A stretch of 64,000 bases of DNA from Labrenzia sp. 011 (GCF_003075075.1 NZ_QCYM01000002.1:310001-374000), one strand, 5' to 3'; numbered from the stretch's first letter, positions 55,347 to 64,000 are shown. The notes: a model not told the origin generated them from the sequence alone. Numbers and translations: made by a program.

Positions 55347-56870
55347 ATGGCCAAGAAACCGAACAAACTGAAGGCCCGCCTGCCGCGCGGCTTCGTTGAC
55401 CGCTCCGCACAGGACATCCGCGCCACGGACGAGATGCTGGCAAGGATCCGCGCCGTCTACGAGCGCTACGGCTTCGACCCGGTAGAAACGCCCGCCTTCG
55501 AATATACCGACTGCCTCGGCAAGTTCCTGCCGGACACGGACCGCCCGAATGCGGGCGTGTTTTCCGTGCAGGACGACGACGAACAGTGGATGAGCCTGCG
55601 CTACGACCTGACGGCGCCGCTTGCCCGTCATGTGTCGGAGAACATCAACGAGATCCAGCTTCCCTACCGTACCTACCGGGCCGGTTGGGTGTTCCGCAAC
55701 GAGAAGCCGGGCCCGGGCCGCTTCCGCCAGTTCATGCAGTTCGACGCCGACACGGTCGGCGCGCCGGGCGTCCAGGCGGATGCCGAAATGTGCATGATGA
55801 TGGCCGACACCATGGAAGCCCTCGGGATTCCGCGCGGGCAATATGTGATCCGGGTCAACAACCGCAAGGTTCTGGACGGGGTTCTGGAAGCGATCGGCCT
55901 CGGCGGCGAAGATCAGGCGGAACGGCGGCTAACCGTGCTGCGGGCGATCGACAAGCTGGACAAGTTCGGCGTTGAAGGTGTGAAGCTTCTCCTGGGCGAG
56001 GGCCGCAAGGACGACAGCGGCGACTTCACCAAGGGGGCAGGGCTCGACACAAACCAAATCGATATGATCGCAAATTTGGTCGATGTGAAAGGTGAGCTTC
56101 AAGACCGCAAGAGTTTCAACGAACACTTGAATTATATCTTTGATGACCACCAAGATATTTTAGACGCAGGCGCTGAAATCGGGAATCTGATTAATTTGGT
56201 GCAATCTTGTGGATACGGGATTGACCGCATTATTGCTGACCCTTCTTGCGTCCGTGGACTAGAGTACTATACGGGAACGGTATTCGAGGCTGAACTCCTG
56301 TTCGACGTGACAAATGAAAAAGGCGAAGTGGTCCAGTTCGGCTCCGTCGGTGGCGGCGGGCGCTATGACGGGCTGGTCAAGCGCTTTACCGGCCGCGACG
56401 TTCCGGCCACCGGCTTTTCCATCGGCGTTTCCCGCCTGATGACGGCGCTGAAGAACCTCGGCAAGCTGAACACGTCCGACGTGACCGCCCCGGTGCTGGT
56501 CACCGTCATGGACGGCGACGTGGAAGCGCTCGGACGCTACCAGAAGATGGCCCAGGACCTGCGAAATGCAGGCATCCGCGCCGAGATGTATCAGGGCAAC
56601 TGGAAGAAGTTCGGCAACCAGCTCAAATACGCCGACCGGCGCGGCTGCCCGATCGCCATCATCCAGGGATCGGACGAGCGGGAAGCCGGTGAGGTCCAGA
56701 TCAAGGACCTGATCGAGGGCAAGCGCCTGTCCGAGGAAATCGCCGACAACGTCACCTGGCGCGAAAGCCGCCCGGCACAGGTCACCGTCAAGGAAGCGGA
56801 CCTGCTGGAAACGGTCCGCGGCATTCTGGACGGTCAGGCGGACGACCGCAAACGGGCGAGCGAGGGCTGA
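55347..56870 (+). CDS. hisS: histidyl-tRNA synthetase
   Basis: A 507-residue class II synthetase charging tRNA-His: motif 1 region [16 protein letters not shown], motif 2 region [27 protein letters not shown], the His-specific [16 protein letters not shown] and [13 protein letters not shown] with motif 3 GFSIGVSRL, and a C-terminal anticodon domain. It is longer than the E. coli enzyme but normal for alphaproteobacteria. The segment 56041-56340 is abruptly low in GC (about 45% by hand count versus 67-73% on each side) and uses codons rare in the rest of the gene, yet stays in frame. First gene of hisS-hisZ-hisG. Confidence 0.97.
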   Translation: MAKKPNKLKARLPRGFVDRSAQDIRATDEMLARIRAVYERYGFDPVETPAFEYTDCLGKFLPDTDRPNAGVFSVQDDDEQWMSLRYDLTAPLARHVSENINEIQLPYRTYRAGWVFRNEKPGPGRFRQFMQFDADTVGAPGVQADAEMCMMMADTMEALGIPRGQYVIRVNNRKVLDGVLEAIGLGGEDQAERRLTVLRAIDKLDKFGVEGVKLLLGEGRKDDSGDFTKGAGLDTNQIDMIANLVDVKGELQDRKSFNEHLNYIFDDHQDILDAGAEIGNLINLVQSCGYGIDRIIADPSCVRGLEYYTGTVFEAELLFDVTNEKGEVVQFGSVGGGGRYDGLVKRFTGRDVPATGFSIGVSRLMTALKNLGKLNTSDVTAPVLVTVMDGDVEALGRYQKMAQDLRNAGIRAEMYQGNWKKFGNQLKYADRRGCPIAIIQGSDEREAGEVQIKDLIEGKRLSEEIADNVTWRESRPAQVTVKEADLLETVRGILDGQADDRKRASEG

Positions 56871-56873
56871 TCG

Positions 56874-58025
56874 ATGACGACGGCACAGACGGCCGGCATG
56901 GACCCGGCACAGATCGAGGCGGTTCTGGAGCTGTTCGGGACACAGGGCCATGACCTTGTCAGCCCGCCGATCCTGCAGCCGGCCGATGTCTTTCTGGACC
57001 TGACCGGCGAGGACATCCGCCGCCGTCTGTTCCTGACCAGCGGCACGGACGGCATCGACCTGTGCCTGCGGCCCGACTTCACCATTCCGGTCTGCCGCCA
57101 TCACCTGGCCCGCGATCACGCGAAACTGCCCGCCGCCTATTGTTACAACGGCCCGGTGTTCCGCCAGCGCCCGGACGGTCTGGGCGAAATTCCGCAACTG
57201 GGCGCGGAAAGCCTCGGACGGACAGATACCGCACAGGCGGACGCGGACCTGCTGGCGCTTTCCGTCCGCGCTCTGGAAATCTTCGGCCTCGACGGCTGTT
57301 CCATCCGGATCGGTGACGAGACCCTCTTCGCCGCCATCCTGGAAGGCCTCGACCTGCCGTCCGTCTGGCGCCGCCGCCTGCGCGATCTCTTCGGCGAGAC
57401 CGACCGGCTGGCCGACGCCATCGGCCGCATGGCCGGAGGCGCATCCTCCGATGACGACAGCCGCGACGTGCGTCTCGGCTTCCTGTCGGCGCTGGAAGGC
57501 GCCGATCCGGAAGCGGCCCATGCGGTTGTCGAGGACCTTTTGTCCATCGCCGGCATCTCCGCCGTCGGCGGCCGCACGCCGGGCGAGATCGCCGACCGGT
57601 TCCTGGAACAGGCGGCCCTGGCCAGTGGCGCGCGCGGCCACGACAAGGCGGCCGAAACCCTGAGGGCCTATCTCGCCCTGAAGGCGGATGGCGCCATGGC
57701 CCCGAAGGTGCTGCGCGACTTCAGCCGCGACTTCGGCCTCGGGCTCGACACGCCCCTGGCCGCCTTCGAGCAACGTCTCGCGGCGCTCGATGCCGGCGGA
57801 ATCGATCCGGCACGGTTGAGCTTCGCCGCCGAGTTCGGCCGGCGCCTCGATTATTATTCCGGCTTCGTTTTCGAGATTCACGCAACGTCCGGCACGGTCG
57901 AGGGACCGCTTGTCGGCGGCGGCCGCTACGACAAGCTGGTGACATTGCTGGGCGCCGAACAGGATGTTCCGGCCATCGGCTTTTCCATGTGGCTTGACCG
58001 CATTGCCAAGAGCGCGAAGGGCTGA
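56874..58025 (+). CDS. hisZ: ATP phosphoribosyltransferase regulatory subunit
   Basis: A 383-residue HisZ, a catalytically inactive HisRS paralogue that activates HisG in histidine synthesis. The HisRS-like fold is clear: VSPPILQPADVFLDLTG, RPDFTIPVCRHHL, AYCYNGPVFRQRP, and C-terminal DYYSGFVFEIH and GGGRYDKLV. The tRNA-synthetase His-A loop is altered as expected. It starts three bases after hisS and ends three bases before hisG. With both HisS and HisZ encoded side by side, the duplication origin of HisZ is well displayed. Confidence 0.93.
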   Translation: MTTAQTAGMDPAQIEAVLELFGTQGHDLVSPPILQPADVFLDLTGEDIRRRLFLTSGTDGIDLCLRPDFTIPVCRHHLARDHAKLPAAYCYNGPVFRQRPDGLGEIPQLGAESLGRTDTAQADADLLALSVRALEIFGLDGCSIRIGDETLFAAILEGLDLPSVWRRRLRDLFGETDRLADAIGRMAGGASSDDDSRDVRLGFLSALEGADPEAAHAVVEDLLSIAGISAVGGRTPGEIADRFLEQAALASGARGHDKAAETLRAYLALKADGAMAPKVLRDFSRDFGLGLDTPLAAFEQRLAALDAGGIDPARLSFAAEFGRRLDYYSGFVFEIHATSGTVEGPLVGGGRYDKLVTLLGAEQDVPAIGFSMWLDRIAKSAKG

Positions 58026-58028
58026 CCC

Positions 58029-58997
58029 ATGAGCAAACTGATCATTGCCATTCCCTCCAAGGGCCGCCTTCAGGAAAACACCCACGCGTTCTTCGGCCGG
58101 GCGGGCCTGAAGGTGCTGCAACCGGGGGGCGCGCGCAATTACCGGGGCGCCATCAAGGGCCTCGCCGATGTGGAGATCGCCTTCCTGTCGGCCTCGGAGA
58201 TCGCCCGTTCCCTTGCCGACGGCTCCGTCCATTTCGGCATCACCGGGCTCGATCTGGTGCATGAGAACATCACCGCTCCGGAGACTTCGGTGCACATCGT
58301 CACGCCGCTGGGCTTCGGCTCCGCGGATGTGGTCGTTGCCGTGCCGAAGGCCTGGATCGATGTGGAAACCATGGCGGACCTGTCCGATGTCGCCTCGGAT
58401 TTCCGCAACCGCCATGGCCGCCGCCTCAGGGTCGCGACCAAATATGTCACGCTCACGCGGGCCTTTTTCGCCCGGCACGGCATTGCCGACTATCGGATCG
58501 TGGAAAGCGCCGGCGCAACGGAAGGCGCCCCCGCCGCCGGGTCGGCGGAACTGATCGTCGACATCACCACGACCGGAGCAACGCTGCAGGCCAACAACCT
58601 CAAGATCCTGCCCGATGGCGTGATCCTGAAGAGCCAGGCCAATCTGGTCGCCTCGCTCGGCGCCGACTGGTCGCAGACCGCCCTTGCGGCGGCACGGGCC
58701 ATTCTGGACCGGGTCGCGGCCGAGGAAGCCGCGCGCGACGTCAAGCTGGTCAAGGCCGTTGTCGACGACCGCATGCAGGCACTCAGATCCGTCAGCCAGA
58801 TCGGTGCCCTGCAGAGATTCTCCGACGTGGCCGACAGCCATCATGTCAGCGTGCTGTGCCCGAAAGACGCCGTCGCCGACTGCGCCCAGCGCCTCATTCA
58901 GGAAGGCGCGGAAACGGTCACCGTCGAAACGCTCGACTATGTCTTTTCACGAGACAACCACCTCTTCACCCCGCTGAAGGACAAGGTGCGCGGCTAA
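58029..58997 (+). CDS. hisG: ATP phosphoribosyltransferase, with C-terminal extension
   Basis: HisG condenses ATP and PRPP in the first step of histidine synthesis. The core (1-230) has [45 protein letters not shown], and the PRPP loop [25 protein letters not shown]. At 322 residues it is longer than the roughly 210-230-residue short forms that need HisZ; about 80 extra residues ([14 protein letters not shown] onward) recall the ACT-like tail of long forms, even though hisZ lies directly upstream. No terminator follows; palindromic repeats do. Confidence 0.93.
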   Translation: MSKLIIAIPSKGRLQENTHAFFGRAGLKVLQPGGARNYRGAIKGLADVEIAFLSASEIARSLADGSVHFGITGLDLVHENITAPETSVHIVTPLGFGSADVVVAVPKAWIDVETMADLSDVASDFRNRHGRRLRVATKYVTLTRAFFARHGIADYRIVESAGATEGAPAAGSAELIVDITTTGATLQANNLKILPDGVILKSQANLVASLGADWSQTALAAARAILDRVAAEEAARDVKLVKAVVDDRMQALRSVSQIGALQRFSDVADSHHVSVLCPKDAVADCAQRLIQEGAETVTVETLDYVFSRDNHLFTPLKDKVRG

Positions 58998-59341
58998 GGC
59001 CTTTCGCAATTCTGGCGCGCCGGCGGCTGCTTCTCCCTGCCTCCCCGGCCAAGCGCAGCGCCGAGCCGGGGCCTACTCGTTTCCAGAGCGTCGGGAGGGA
59101 TCGCTCCGCTCAATGCAGGCCCGGACATGCGGTATCGCGGACACTTGCAAAGCGGGGGCTGAACCTGCTGCGCAGATGACCCTTGCTTCGGAAAGCCGCA
59201 CTGCCAGTGGCCCCCGGATCTCCGCTTCGCTGCGTCCGGTGAGGCATTCGCGGCGAGCGTACGGACAATTCGATCAATTCAGTGCTGAGGCATGCCGTCC
59301 GGAGATTGCGGGTCAGATTGTGGGAAGCGACGCACTCCGCC
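58998..59341. repeat. gene-free stretch with palindromic REP-like repeats
   Basis: No gene is supported in these 344 bp between the convergent hisG and tag. Two GC-rich palindromic units stand out: CCCCGGC...GCCGGGG at 59043-59071, with a near-complementary outer TCTCCC...GGGAGG, and CCGGA...TCCGG at 59214-59239 with a CTCCGCTTCGCTGCG core. Units of this kind are dispersed intergenic repeats in many alphaproteobacteria; dispersal here is inferred. Confidence 0.55.
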
Positions 59342-60016
59342 TCACCGCGGTCTTTTGAAATCCGCCCGCGCCTGTTCGATCTGCTCCCGGCAGCAGCAGC
59401 CTTCAAGGTGATCGTTGACCATTCCCATGGATTGCATGAAGGCGTAGATGGTGGTGGGGCCGACGAAACTCCAGCCGCGTTTTTTCAGATCCTTCGACAG
59501 CGCCGTGCTCTCTTCCGTCTTGCCGAGCGTTCTTGCCGTGGCGAAATCGAGTTTTTCCGGGCGGTTCTCCGGGCGTGGCTCGAAAGACCAGAAATAGGCC
59601 GCCAGGGTGCCGAATTCGGCCTTCAGTTCCAGAGCGCGTCTGGCGTTGTTGATGGTGGATTCGATCTTCCTGCGATGGCGCACGATACCGGCATCGCCCA
59701 GGCAACGCTCGACATCCGCTTCGGTGAAGCCGGCAACGGTCTCGAACTCGAAATTGGCGAAGGCCGCGCGGAAGGCGTCGCGTTTGCGCAGGATGGTCAG
59801 CCAGGACAGGCCCGACTGAAAGCCTTCCAGACAGACTTTCTCGAACAGGCGACGGTCCTCGTCGACCGGCCAGCCCCACTCGGTATCGTGATAACGCTGG
59901 TAGTCCTCCAGATTGCCGTGCCACCAGCACCGCGCCTGGCCGTCGCTTCCCACGAGCAATCCGGTGACCGGATCGCGCTCCGCCTTCCTCGTGCTGCCGC
60001 TGTCCTGCTCCACCAT
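59342..60016 (-). CDS. tag: DNA-3-methyladenine glycosylase I
   Basis: A 224-residue Tag enzyme that excises 3-methyladenine from alkylated DNA. Family marks: RCWWHGNLEDYQRYHDTEWGWPV at about residues 28-51, FEKVCLEGFQSGLSWLTILRKRDAF, GDAGIVRHRRKIESTINNA, SWSFVGPTTIYAFMQSMGMVNDH and a C-terminal CCC cluster for the zinc snap. Leftward, starting at ATG 60016, separated from the upstream cheZ2 by a terminator, so transcribed alone. Confidence 0.93.
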   Translation of the reverse strand: MVEQDSGSTRKAERDPVTGLLVGSDGQARCWWHGNLEDYQRYHDTEWGWPVDEDRRLFEKVCLEGFQSGLSWLTILRKRDAFRAAFANFEFETVAGFTEADVERCLGDAGIVRHRRKIESTINNARRALELKAEFGTLAAYFWSFEPRPENRPEKLDFATARTLGKTEESTALSKDLKKRGWSFVGPTTIYAFMQSMGMVNDHLEGCCCREQIEQARADFKRPR

Positions 60017-60111
60017 AATCCTGCCTTTATTCCCTTTTTGTTCTCTTTCTGGTAAGGCCGAAATGACCCGGGCGCAAGGAGAATTGCCATGGCGGCTTCC
60101 CTGCGGGAAAC

Positions 60112-60135
60112 AAAAAACCCGGCACAGGGCCGGGT
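60112..60135 (-). terminator. rho-independent terminator of the second cheZ gene
   Basis: On the minus strand ACCCGGC-CCTGT-GCCGGGT followed by six T, 25 bp after the cheZ-like stop. Confidence 0.88.
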
Positions 60136-60159
60136 CTTTCGAAACATGTCCTGAAGGCG

Positions 60160-60918
60160 TCAGGCAAACAGGGCGTCGATATCGTCCTGGGAGGCAACGT
60201 CCACATCGTTGTCCAGCGACGGGCCGTTGAGCAGCGCGGCGTCGCCTTCCTTCTGGTCGCGTTGTTCCACTTCAATGTCCTTGAAGCTCTCGATGCCGCC
60301 CCAGATATCCATCATCTGCGTGATGCGGTCCTCCACGAAGCGCAGGGTTCCGACCACCTTGGAGATGCGCTGTCCGGTCAGATCCTGAAAATTGCAGGCC
60401 TCGAAAATCTCGACGACCTTGTCCCGGATGTCCACGGCGAGTTCCGAATCCGGACCGTCGACCCTGGCAGACAGGGTGTTGGCAGTCTCGTCGATGAATT
60501 CGGCCGCGGAGAGGATTGAATCCGTTGCCCCCTCCGTCCCGTCAACGACCGCATCCAGCTCGTTGGTGACGCGCGCCATTTCCTGGCTTTCGGAGCCGGT
60601 GGTCTGATGAAGTGTCGCGATTTCCTTCTTGGTCTGCGCGATGGCTTCATAGATGGCGTCGAGCTCAACCTTGAGCTTGGCCGCTTCGGACATTTCCTTG
60701 CGGAACTCCGCCATCAGCTTGGCGCTCATGGCCTCCGGGTCCAGCGAAGCCTTCGTCTGCTGCTCTCCGTCTCCATTCTGGATCAGGGATTTTACGCTGG
60801 CCAATTCTGTCAGGAGCTCCTGATGGCGGCGTTCTTCAGCAAAAGCGGGGTTCTCGGTGGCCCCGGAATTCATGCGTATCAAGCTCTCCGCCCGAAAGGA
60901 TCTCTTTACCGCGGCCAT
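60160..60918 (-). CDS. protein phosphatase CheZ, copy 2
   Basis: A 252-residue helical protein paralogous to the CheZ at 22076-22768. The catalytic motif is FEACNFQDLTGQRISKV with Asp179 and Gln183. A long helical hairpin (about 60-205), a linker and the C-terminal SQDDIDALFA follow the same plan, including the FliM-like tail. ATG 60918 has a good GGGAG site. Unlike copy 1 it is not beside a cheY. Monocistronic with its own terminator. A role in CheY-P or another receiver's dephosphorylation is inferred. Confidence 0.83.
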   Translation of the reverse strand: MAAVKRSFRAESLIRMNSGATENPAFAEERRHQELLTELASVKSLIQNGDGEQQTKASLDPEAMSAKLMAEFRKEMSEAAKLKVELDAIYEAIAQTKKEIATLHQTTGSESQEMARVTNELDAVVDGTEGATDSILSAAEFIDETANTLSARVDGPDSELAVDIRDKVVEIFEACNFQDLTGQRISKVVGTLRFVEDRITQMMDIWGGIESFKDIEVEQRDQKEGDAALLNGPSLDNDVDVASQDDIDALFA

Positions 60919-61195
60919 GCCTACTCCCGTCCCGCGCCAGTGCTGGCGTATTCAATTCATATGGTGCGACGTTTATAGCCCGGGAAGCTTAAAGAATTGT
61001 TTTTCCAATGCTTGCCCAAGCGGTAGCTGCCTTTTGACCTTTGGTAACCGTTTCTTGGCTTCCCTCTTTCGGGGCCATTGGCTATCCTCCGGCCAAATCA
61101 ACGGAACAGCTCGCCGCATGCCAAAGCCAGTCACCACCTGCCAAATCACCGAGCTGACATATCCTGCATTCGCCGCAGACGGCGCATCGACCTGA

Positions 61196-61915
61196 ATGAG
61201 AGCCATGCGTCTTCTTTCAACATTCCTCCTTGCGGGGTTTCTGGCCGTCCATCCCGCGGCCGCAGGAAACAACACTTTCTCCACCGAGGAGCTTCTGCAG
61301 GGGTTCGAGAAGACCGTATTCGGTCTGGAGTATCGCAGCTGGAGCTGGCGGCCGTATCTGGTCAAGAAATTCACCCGGCCGGTCCTGTTCCGGATTCACA
61401 ATCTTTCCGCCATCGACCGGACACGGACGGTCCACCGTTTCGTTCAGGAGATCGGGAAGCGGGTCGCCGGACTGACGACGGGGATCGCGCGCGATCCCGC
61501 CGAAGCGAATTTCGAGGTCTATGTGGTCGACCGCGCCCAGTATGAGCGGGTCGTCAAACAGAATATCTACAAGAGCGAGCGCGCGAAGGTCCCCGGGCGC
61601 TGCCTTGTGCGGGTCGTCTCCGGCCGAAAGGGTATCAAACGTTCCGCCGCGGTGATCGTTTCCGATGAAGGGGAATTCCTCTTCAAGCGCTGTCTGGTGG
61701 AGGAAATCCTGCAGGGGCTGGGGCCGATGAATGACGACGAGGCGCTCACCCACTCGGTGTTTAACGATTCCTCGCGTCACAGCCGGTTTACGGTCTTCGA
61801 CCAGCTCATTTTGAACATGCTTTACGATCCGCGCATCCGGCCGGGCATGTCGCTGCAGCAGGCGCGGGCCGTCCTGCCGCTGGTGGTGCGCGACGCCCGC
61901 CAGCGCGTGCGTTAA
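61196..61915 (+). CDS. exported DUF2927 protein
   Basis: A 239-residue protein with a signal peptide (about residues 5-23, ending PAAAG) and the DUF2927 pattern: STEELLQGFEKTVFGLEY, VLFRIHNLSAIDRTRTVHRFVQEIGKRV, and a C-terminal CLVEEILQGLGPMNDDEAL ... SVFNDSSRHSRFTVFDQLILNMLYDPRIRPGM block like a degenerate zincin (the HExxH glutamate region reads CLVEEILQ). Periplasmic, function unknown. ATG 61196 or 61205 may start it. Divergent from cheZ copy 2 across 277 bp in which no further feature was found. Confidence 0.83.
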   Translation: MRAMRLLSTFLLAGFLAVHPAAAGNNTFSTEELLQGFEKTVFGLEYRSWSWRPYLVKKFTRPVLFRIHNLSAIDRTRTVHRFVQEIGKRVAGLTTGIARDPAEANFEVYVVDRAQYERVVKQNIYKSERAKVPGRCLVRVVSGRKGIKRSAAVIVSDEGEFLFKRCLVEEILQGLGPMNDDEALTHSVFNDSSRHSRFTVFDQLILNMLYDPRIRPGMSLQQARAVLPLVVRDARQRVR

Positions 61916-62011
61916 CCAAGGCTCGCCCGAAAGACCAGGGATTTCAATGCAGCCGATGGCGGCGGCCTGCGCCTTGCCCCTGCGGAAAGTATTTCATTAA
62001 GGCTGTTTCTC

Positions 62012-62031
62012 AACCATAAGCTAACCATAAG
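62012..62031 (+). promoter_or_regulatory. tandem AACCATAAG repeats upstream of the L,D-transpeptidase gene
   Basis: Two direct copies of AACCATAAG with an 11-bp period, about one helical turn, 135 bp before the start codon. They resemble CtrA half-sites (TTAACCAT), but the leading TTA is incomplete (CTCAACCAT and GCTAACCAT). A regulatory role is a guess. Confidence 0.35.
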
Positions 62032-62165
62032 AAACGATTGCCGGAATACTATGATCCAGATTCACTTTTGAAAGAGCCGGCACGCTTATCATCATTTCCA
62101 ATCCGTTAACTGGCGGACTCAAAATCCGCTGAACCTGGCCGATGACAAGTTTCAAGAGTACAACC

Positions 62166-62921
62166 ATGTTCCAATTACGCATTGCCTCTTCCAGGGTGCT
62201 GGTTCTGGCCGGAGCCCTGGTCCTCAATACCGGTCTTGCCGGTTCCCTGGCGGTTGCCGGGCAGGTGTCTCCGCCGCCGCTCGTCCTCAGTCCCAATCTG
62301 ACGGAACCATGGGTTCTGCAATTGCAGCCCCGGGGCACCCGGCGCACGGCCGCCCCGGTTCAGCGGCGTCAGGTGGTGCAGCCGCAGGTCCGTCGTGCCA
62401 ACTGGTGGTCTCCCCGCCAGCAGCCGGTGCGCCAGCGGCCGCAGCCGCAGGCAAGCGCCCCCAAGAGCCGTCAGATAGCCCCCCAGTTCCTGCCGACGAT
62501 CGTCGATTACGACGGCAAGCAGAAACCCGGCACGATCGTGATCGACACCAACGCCAAGTATCTTTACCTCGTCCAGAATGACGGCACCGCCCGGCGCTAC
62601 GGCGTCGGCGTCGGCAAACCCGGTTTCGAATGGGCCGGGACGCACAAGGTCACCCGCAAGGCGGAATGGCCGGACTGGCGTCCGCCCGCGGAAATGCGCA
62701 AGCGCCGGCCGGATCTGCCGACGTTCATGGCGGGCGGTCCGCAGAACCCGCTCGGGGCCCGCGCCCTCTACCTCGGTTCGACGCTGTACCGCATCCATGG
62801 CTCCAACCAGCCCTGGACCATCGGTCACGCCGTTTCCTCCGGCTGCATCCGCATGCGCAACGAAGACGTGACGGACCTCTACGAACGGGTCGGCGTCGGC
62901 ACCAAGGTCATCGTGATGTGA
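62166..62921 (+). CDS. L,D-transpeptidase (YkuD family)
   Basis: An exported 251-residue enzyme: signal peptide (about residues 8-31), a basic Gln/Pro/Arg-rich linker (about 50-105), then a YkuD domain with TIVIDTNAKYLYLVQNDG, and the catalytic motif IHGSNQPWTIGHAVSSGCIRM holding the His and Cys nucleophile. It crosslinks peptidoglycan through L,D-bonds or anchors proteins to it. ATG 62166 is preceded by AAGAG; an ATG at 62142 is alternative. Confidence 0.93.
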   Translation: MFQLRIASSRVLVLAGALVLNTGLAGSLAVAGQVSPPPLVLSPNLTEPWVLQLQPRGTRRTAAPVQRRQVVQPQVRRANWWSPRQQPVRQRPQPQASAPKSRQIAPQFLPTIVDYDGKQKPGTIVIDTNAKYLYLVQNDGTARRYGVGVGKPGFEWAGTHKVTRKAEWPDWRPPAEMRKRRPDLPTFMAGGPQNPLGARALYLGSTLYRIHGSNQPWTIGHAVSSGCIRMRNEDVTDLYERVGVGTKVIVM

Positions 62922-63082
62922 GCCGGCCGTTACCGCTGTAACAGCTTTCCGGAAACCGGGCGGCTCGAACAGGGGCCGCCAATGACGGAGGGCGTCTCTT
63001 GCACGGCGTCCGGTTTCTTTGCTATCTGCTGCGGCCATCTTCCCAGTTTTTCCCCTTCCCCTGAAAAAAGCCGGTCCGAGGC

Positions 63083-64000
63083 ATGACAGAACGCATGAAA
63101 CTCTTTTCCCTGGGACCAGATGCGGGCTATTTCCTGAAGGCGGCCCTCGTCGGGCTGCTCGTCGGGGGGCTCGCGACCGTCTTCCACTCCGGCGTTGAGT
63201 TCCTCTTCGCGCAATATGCGTCGCTCAGAACATCGCTCGGGACAGGCTTTCTGCCCTATGCGGTGTCGATCGCCATATCCGGCGCAGGGGTCGCCGCGGC
63301 ATTTGTTCTGGTCCAGCGCGTCGCGCCGGAAGCGGCGGGCAGCGGTATCCAGGAGATCGAGGGCGCAATGGAGGACAAGCGGCCTCTCCACTGGTCACGG
63401 GTCCTGATCGTCAAGTTCTTCGGCGGGCTGCTCGCCCTCGGATCGGGCCTGGTGCTCGGCAGGGAAGGTCCGACCATCCACATGGGCGCCATGACGGCCG
63501 AAGCGTTCTCCAGATCGCAGGGGCTTTCGCCGTCCGATCACAAGGGCCTTCTGGCTGCTGGCGCTGCCGCCGGTCTTGCCGCCGCCTTCAATGCGCCGCT
63601 GGCCGCCATCCTGTTCATCGTAGAGGAAACAAGACGGCAGTTCCCCTTCGGCTACCGCACCTACATGGCAGTCATCATCGCCTCGATCGTGAGCGCGGCA
63701 GTCACGGTGCAGCTCACTCATATCGGTCCGCCGCTGCTGGTCAAGGTGACCTATGTTCCGGTCTGGAGCTTCGCCCTGCTCGCCGGCCTGGGCATTCTTC
63801 TTGGCGCGCTCGGCGTGTTTTTCAACTGGGTGCTGATCGCGGTCATGGACCTTTTCCAGAAGATTCCATCCAGGTTCCGCTGGCTGCCGGCACTTGCTGT
63901 CGGCGGGGTCACCGGCGCCCTTCTGATTGCCTTTCCGGCCGCGACCACCGGCGGCGAGGACCTGGTGCACAAACTCGTCACCTCCCACTATGGCGTGCTG
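63083..64000 (+). CDS. ClcA-type chloride channel/exchanger, 3' end beyond the window
   Basis: 306 codons of a CLC protein. The selectivity motifs are GSGIQ (GSGIP in most relatives), GREGP with the gating glutamate, and the intracellular proton glutamate region LFIVEETRRQF. Both glutamates are present, which points to an H+/Cl- exchanger rather than a passive channel. The N-terminal and multiple helical segments are typical (YFLKAALVGLLVGGLATVFHSGVEFLF). ATG 63083 is weakly served by GAGG. The last third, with the second Ser/Tyr, is outside the window. Confidence 0.9.
   Translation, partial: MTERMKLFSLGPDAGYFLKAALVGLLVGGLATVFHSGVEFLFAQYASLRTSLGTGFLPYAVSIAISGAGVAAAFVLVQRVAPEAAGSGIQEIEGAMEDKRPLHWSRVLIVKFFGGLLALGSGLVLGREGPTIHMGAMTAEAFSRSQGLSPSDHKGLLAAGAAAGLAAAFNAPLAAILFIVEETRRQFPFGYRTYMAVIIASIVSAAVTVQLTHIGPPLLVKVTYVPVWSFALLAGLGILLGALGVFFNWVLIAVMDLFQKIPSRFRWLPALAVGGVTGALLIAFPAATTGGEDLVHKLVTSHYGVL

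Noticed and set aside
56259..58844. An 861-codon open frame on the minus strand across hisS, hisZ and hisG.
   Set aside because: It is antisense to three confidently identified genes, has no recognisable domain, and long shadow frames are expected in GC-rich DNA.

Overview
The window is a GC-rich (about 62-65%), tightly packed chromosomal segment of an alphaproteobacterium. A marine Hyphomicrobiales relative (Stappia/Labrenzia/Roseibium type) is my best guess. The basis is the porin family (16924-18111), paired hisS-hisZ-hisG, a TipF-like flagellar EAL protein, CheZ-type phosphatases, DUF4170/DUF2927/DUF3035-like proteins, TTAA-N7-TTAA (CtrA-type) boxes, and lspA followed by an M16 peptidase pair. 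No rRNA, tRNA, CRISPR array, prophage or complete insertion sequence was seen.

Layout. 1-3 kb (minus): envelope/housekeeping block pmbA, cysQ, DUF4170 and a partial DUF374 acyltransferase. 3.4-7 kb: DUF6101-like protein, ubiA, a truncated-looking exported protein, purD. 7-11.4 kb: an alpha/beta hydrolase with every catalytic position of fluoroacetate dehalogenase, an AT-rich regulatory gap, and a large PAS-GGDEF-EAL protein. 11.6-16.8 kb: patatin, a small orphan with a CtrA-type box, an exported MBL-fold protein, a 177-bp MITE-like element reaching into the rsmD stop codon, rsmD-rluB, tadA. 16.9-23.3 kb: porin, hydrolase, mutL, HAD protein, cheZ-cheY. 23.5-35.1 kb: maoC, ribF, a DMT permease, a GT87 enzyme, ileS-lspA-lipoprotein-M16-M16. 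35.3-40.3 kb: tipF-like gene under a CtrA-type box, a membrane-anchored DNA-binding-like protein with an upstream in-frame stop, a sigma-54 activator, an exported orphan. 40.4-43.1 kb: CIRCE-controlled groES-groEL, slyX. 43.4-46.4 kb: a MacA/MacB-like three-gene transporter. 46.5-51.3 kb: DUF1275 protein, a small gene behind a ribosome-site hairpin, a thioesterase, then a NO/redox-flavoured cluster: group III truncated haemoglobin divergent from an NsrR-like regulator, a low-GC exported orphan behind a Crp-type regulator, and a candidate small RNA with a Crp-type operator. 51.4-55 kb: a degenerate ChbG/HpnK deacetylase with GT39 and GT2-GtrA enzymes. 55.3-59 kb: hisS-hisZ-hisG, with hisS carrying a sharp low-GC patch. 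59-64 kb: palindromic repeats, tag, a second cheZ, DUF2927 protein, L,D-transpeptidase, partial clcA.

Motility and cell-cycle signalling is the recurring theme: cheY and two cheZ paralogues with FliM-like tails, tipF, a c-di-GMP enzyme, a sigma-54 activator and several CtrA-type boxes. The most unusual items are the Crp-site/small-RNA locus at 51.2 kb, the hisS mosaic patch, the MITE-like element, the FliM-like tails on both CheZ proteins and the fluoroacetate-dehalogenase-like enzyme. All functional statements rest on reading motifs by eye; no database search was run.
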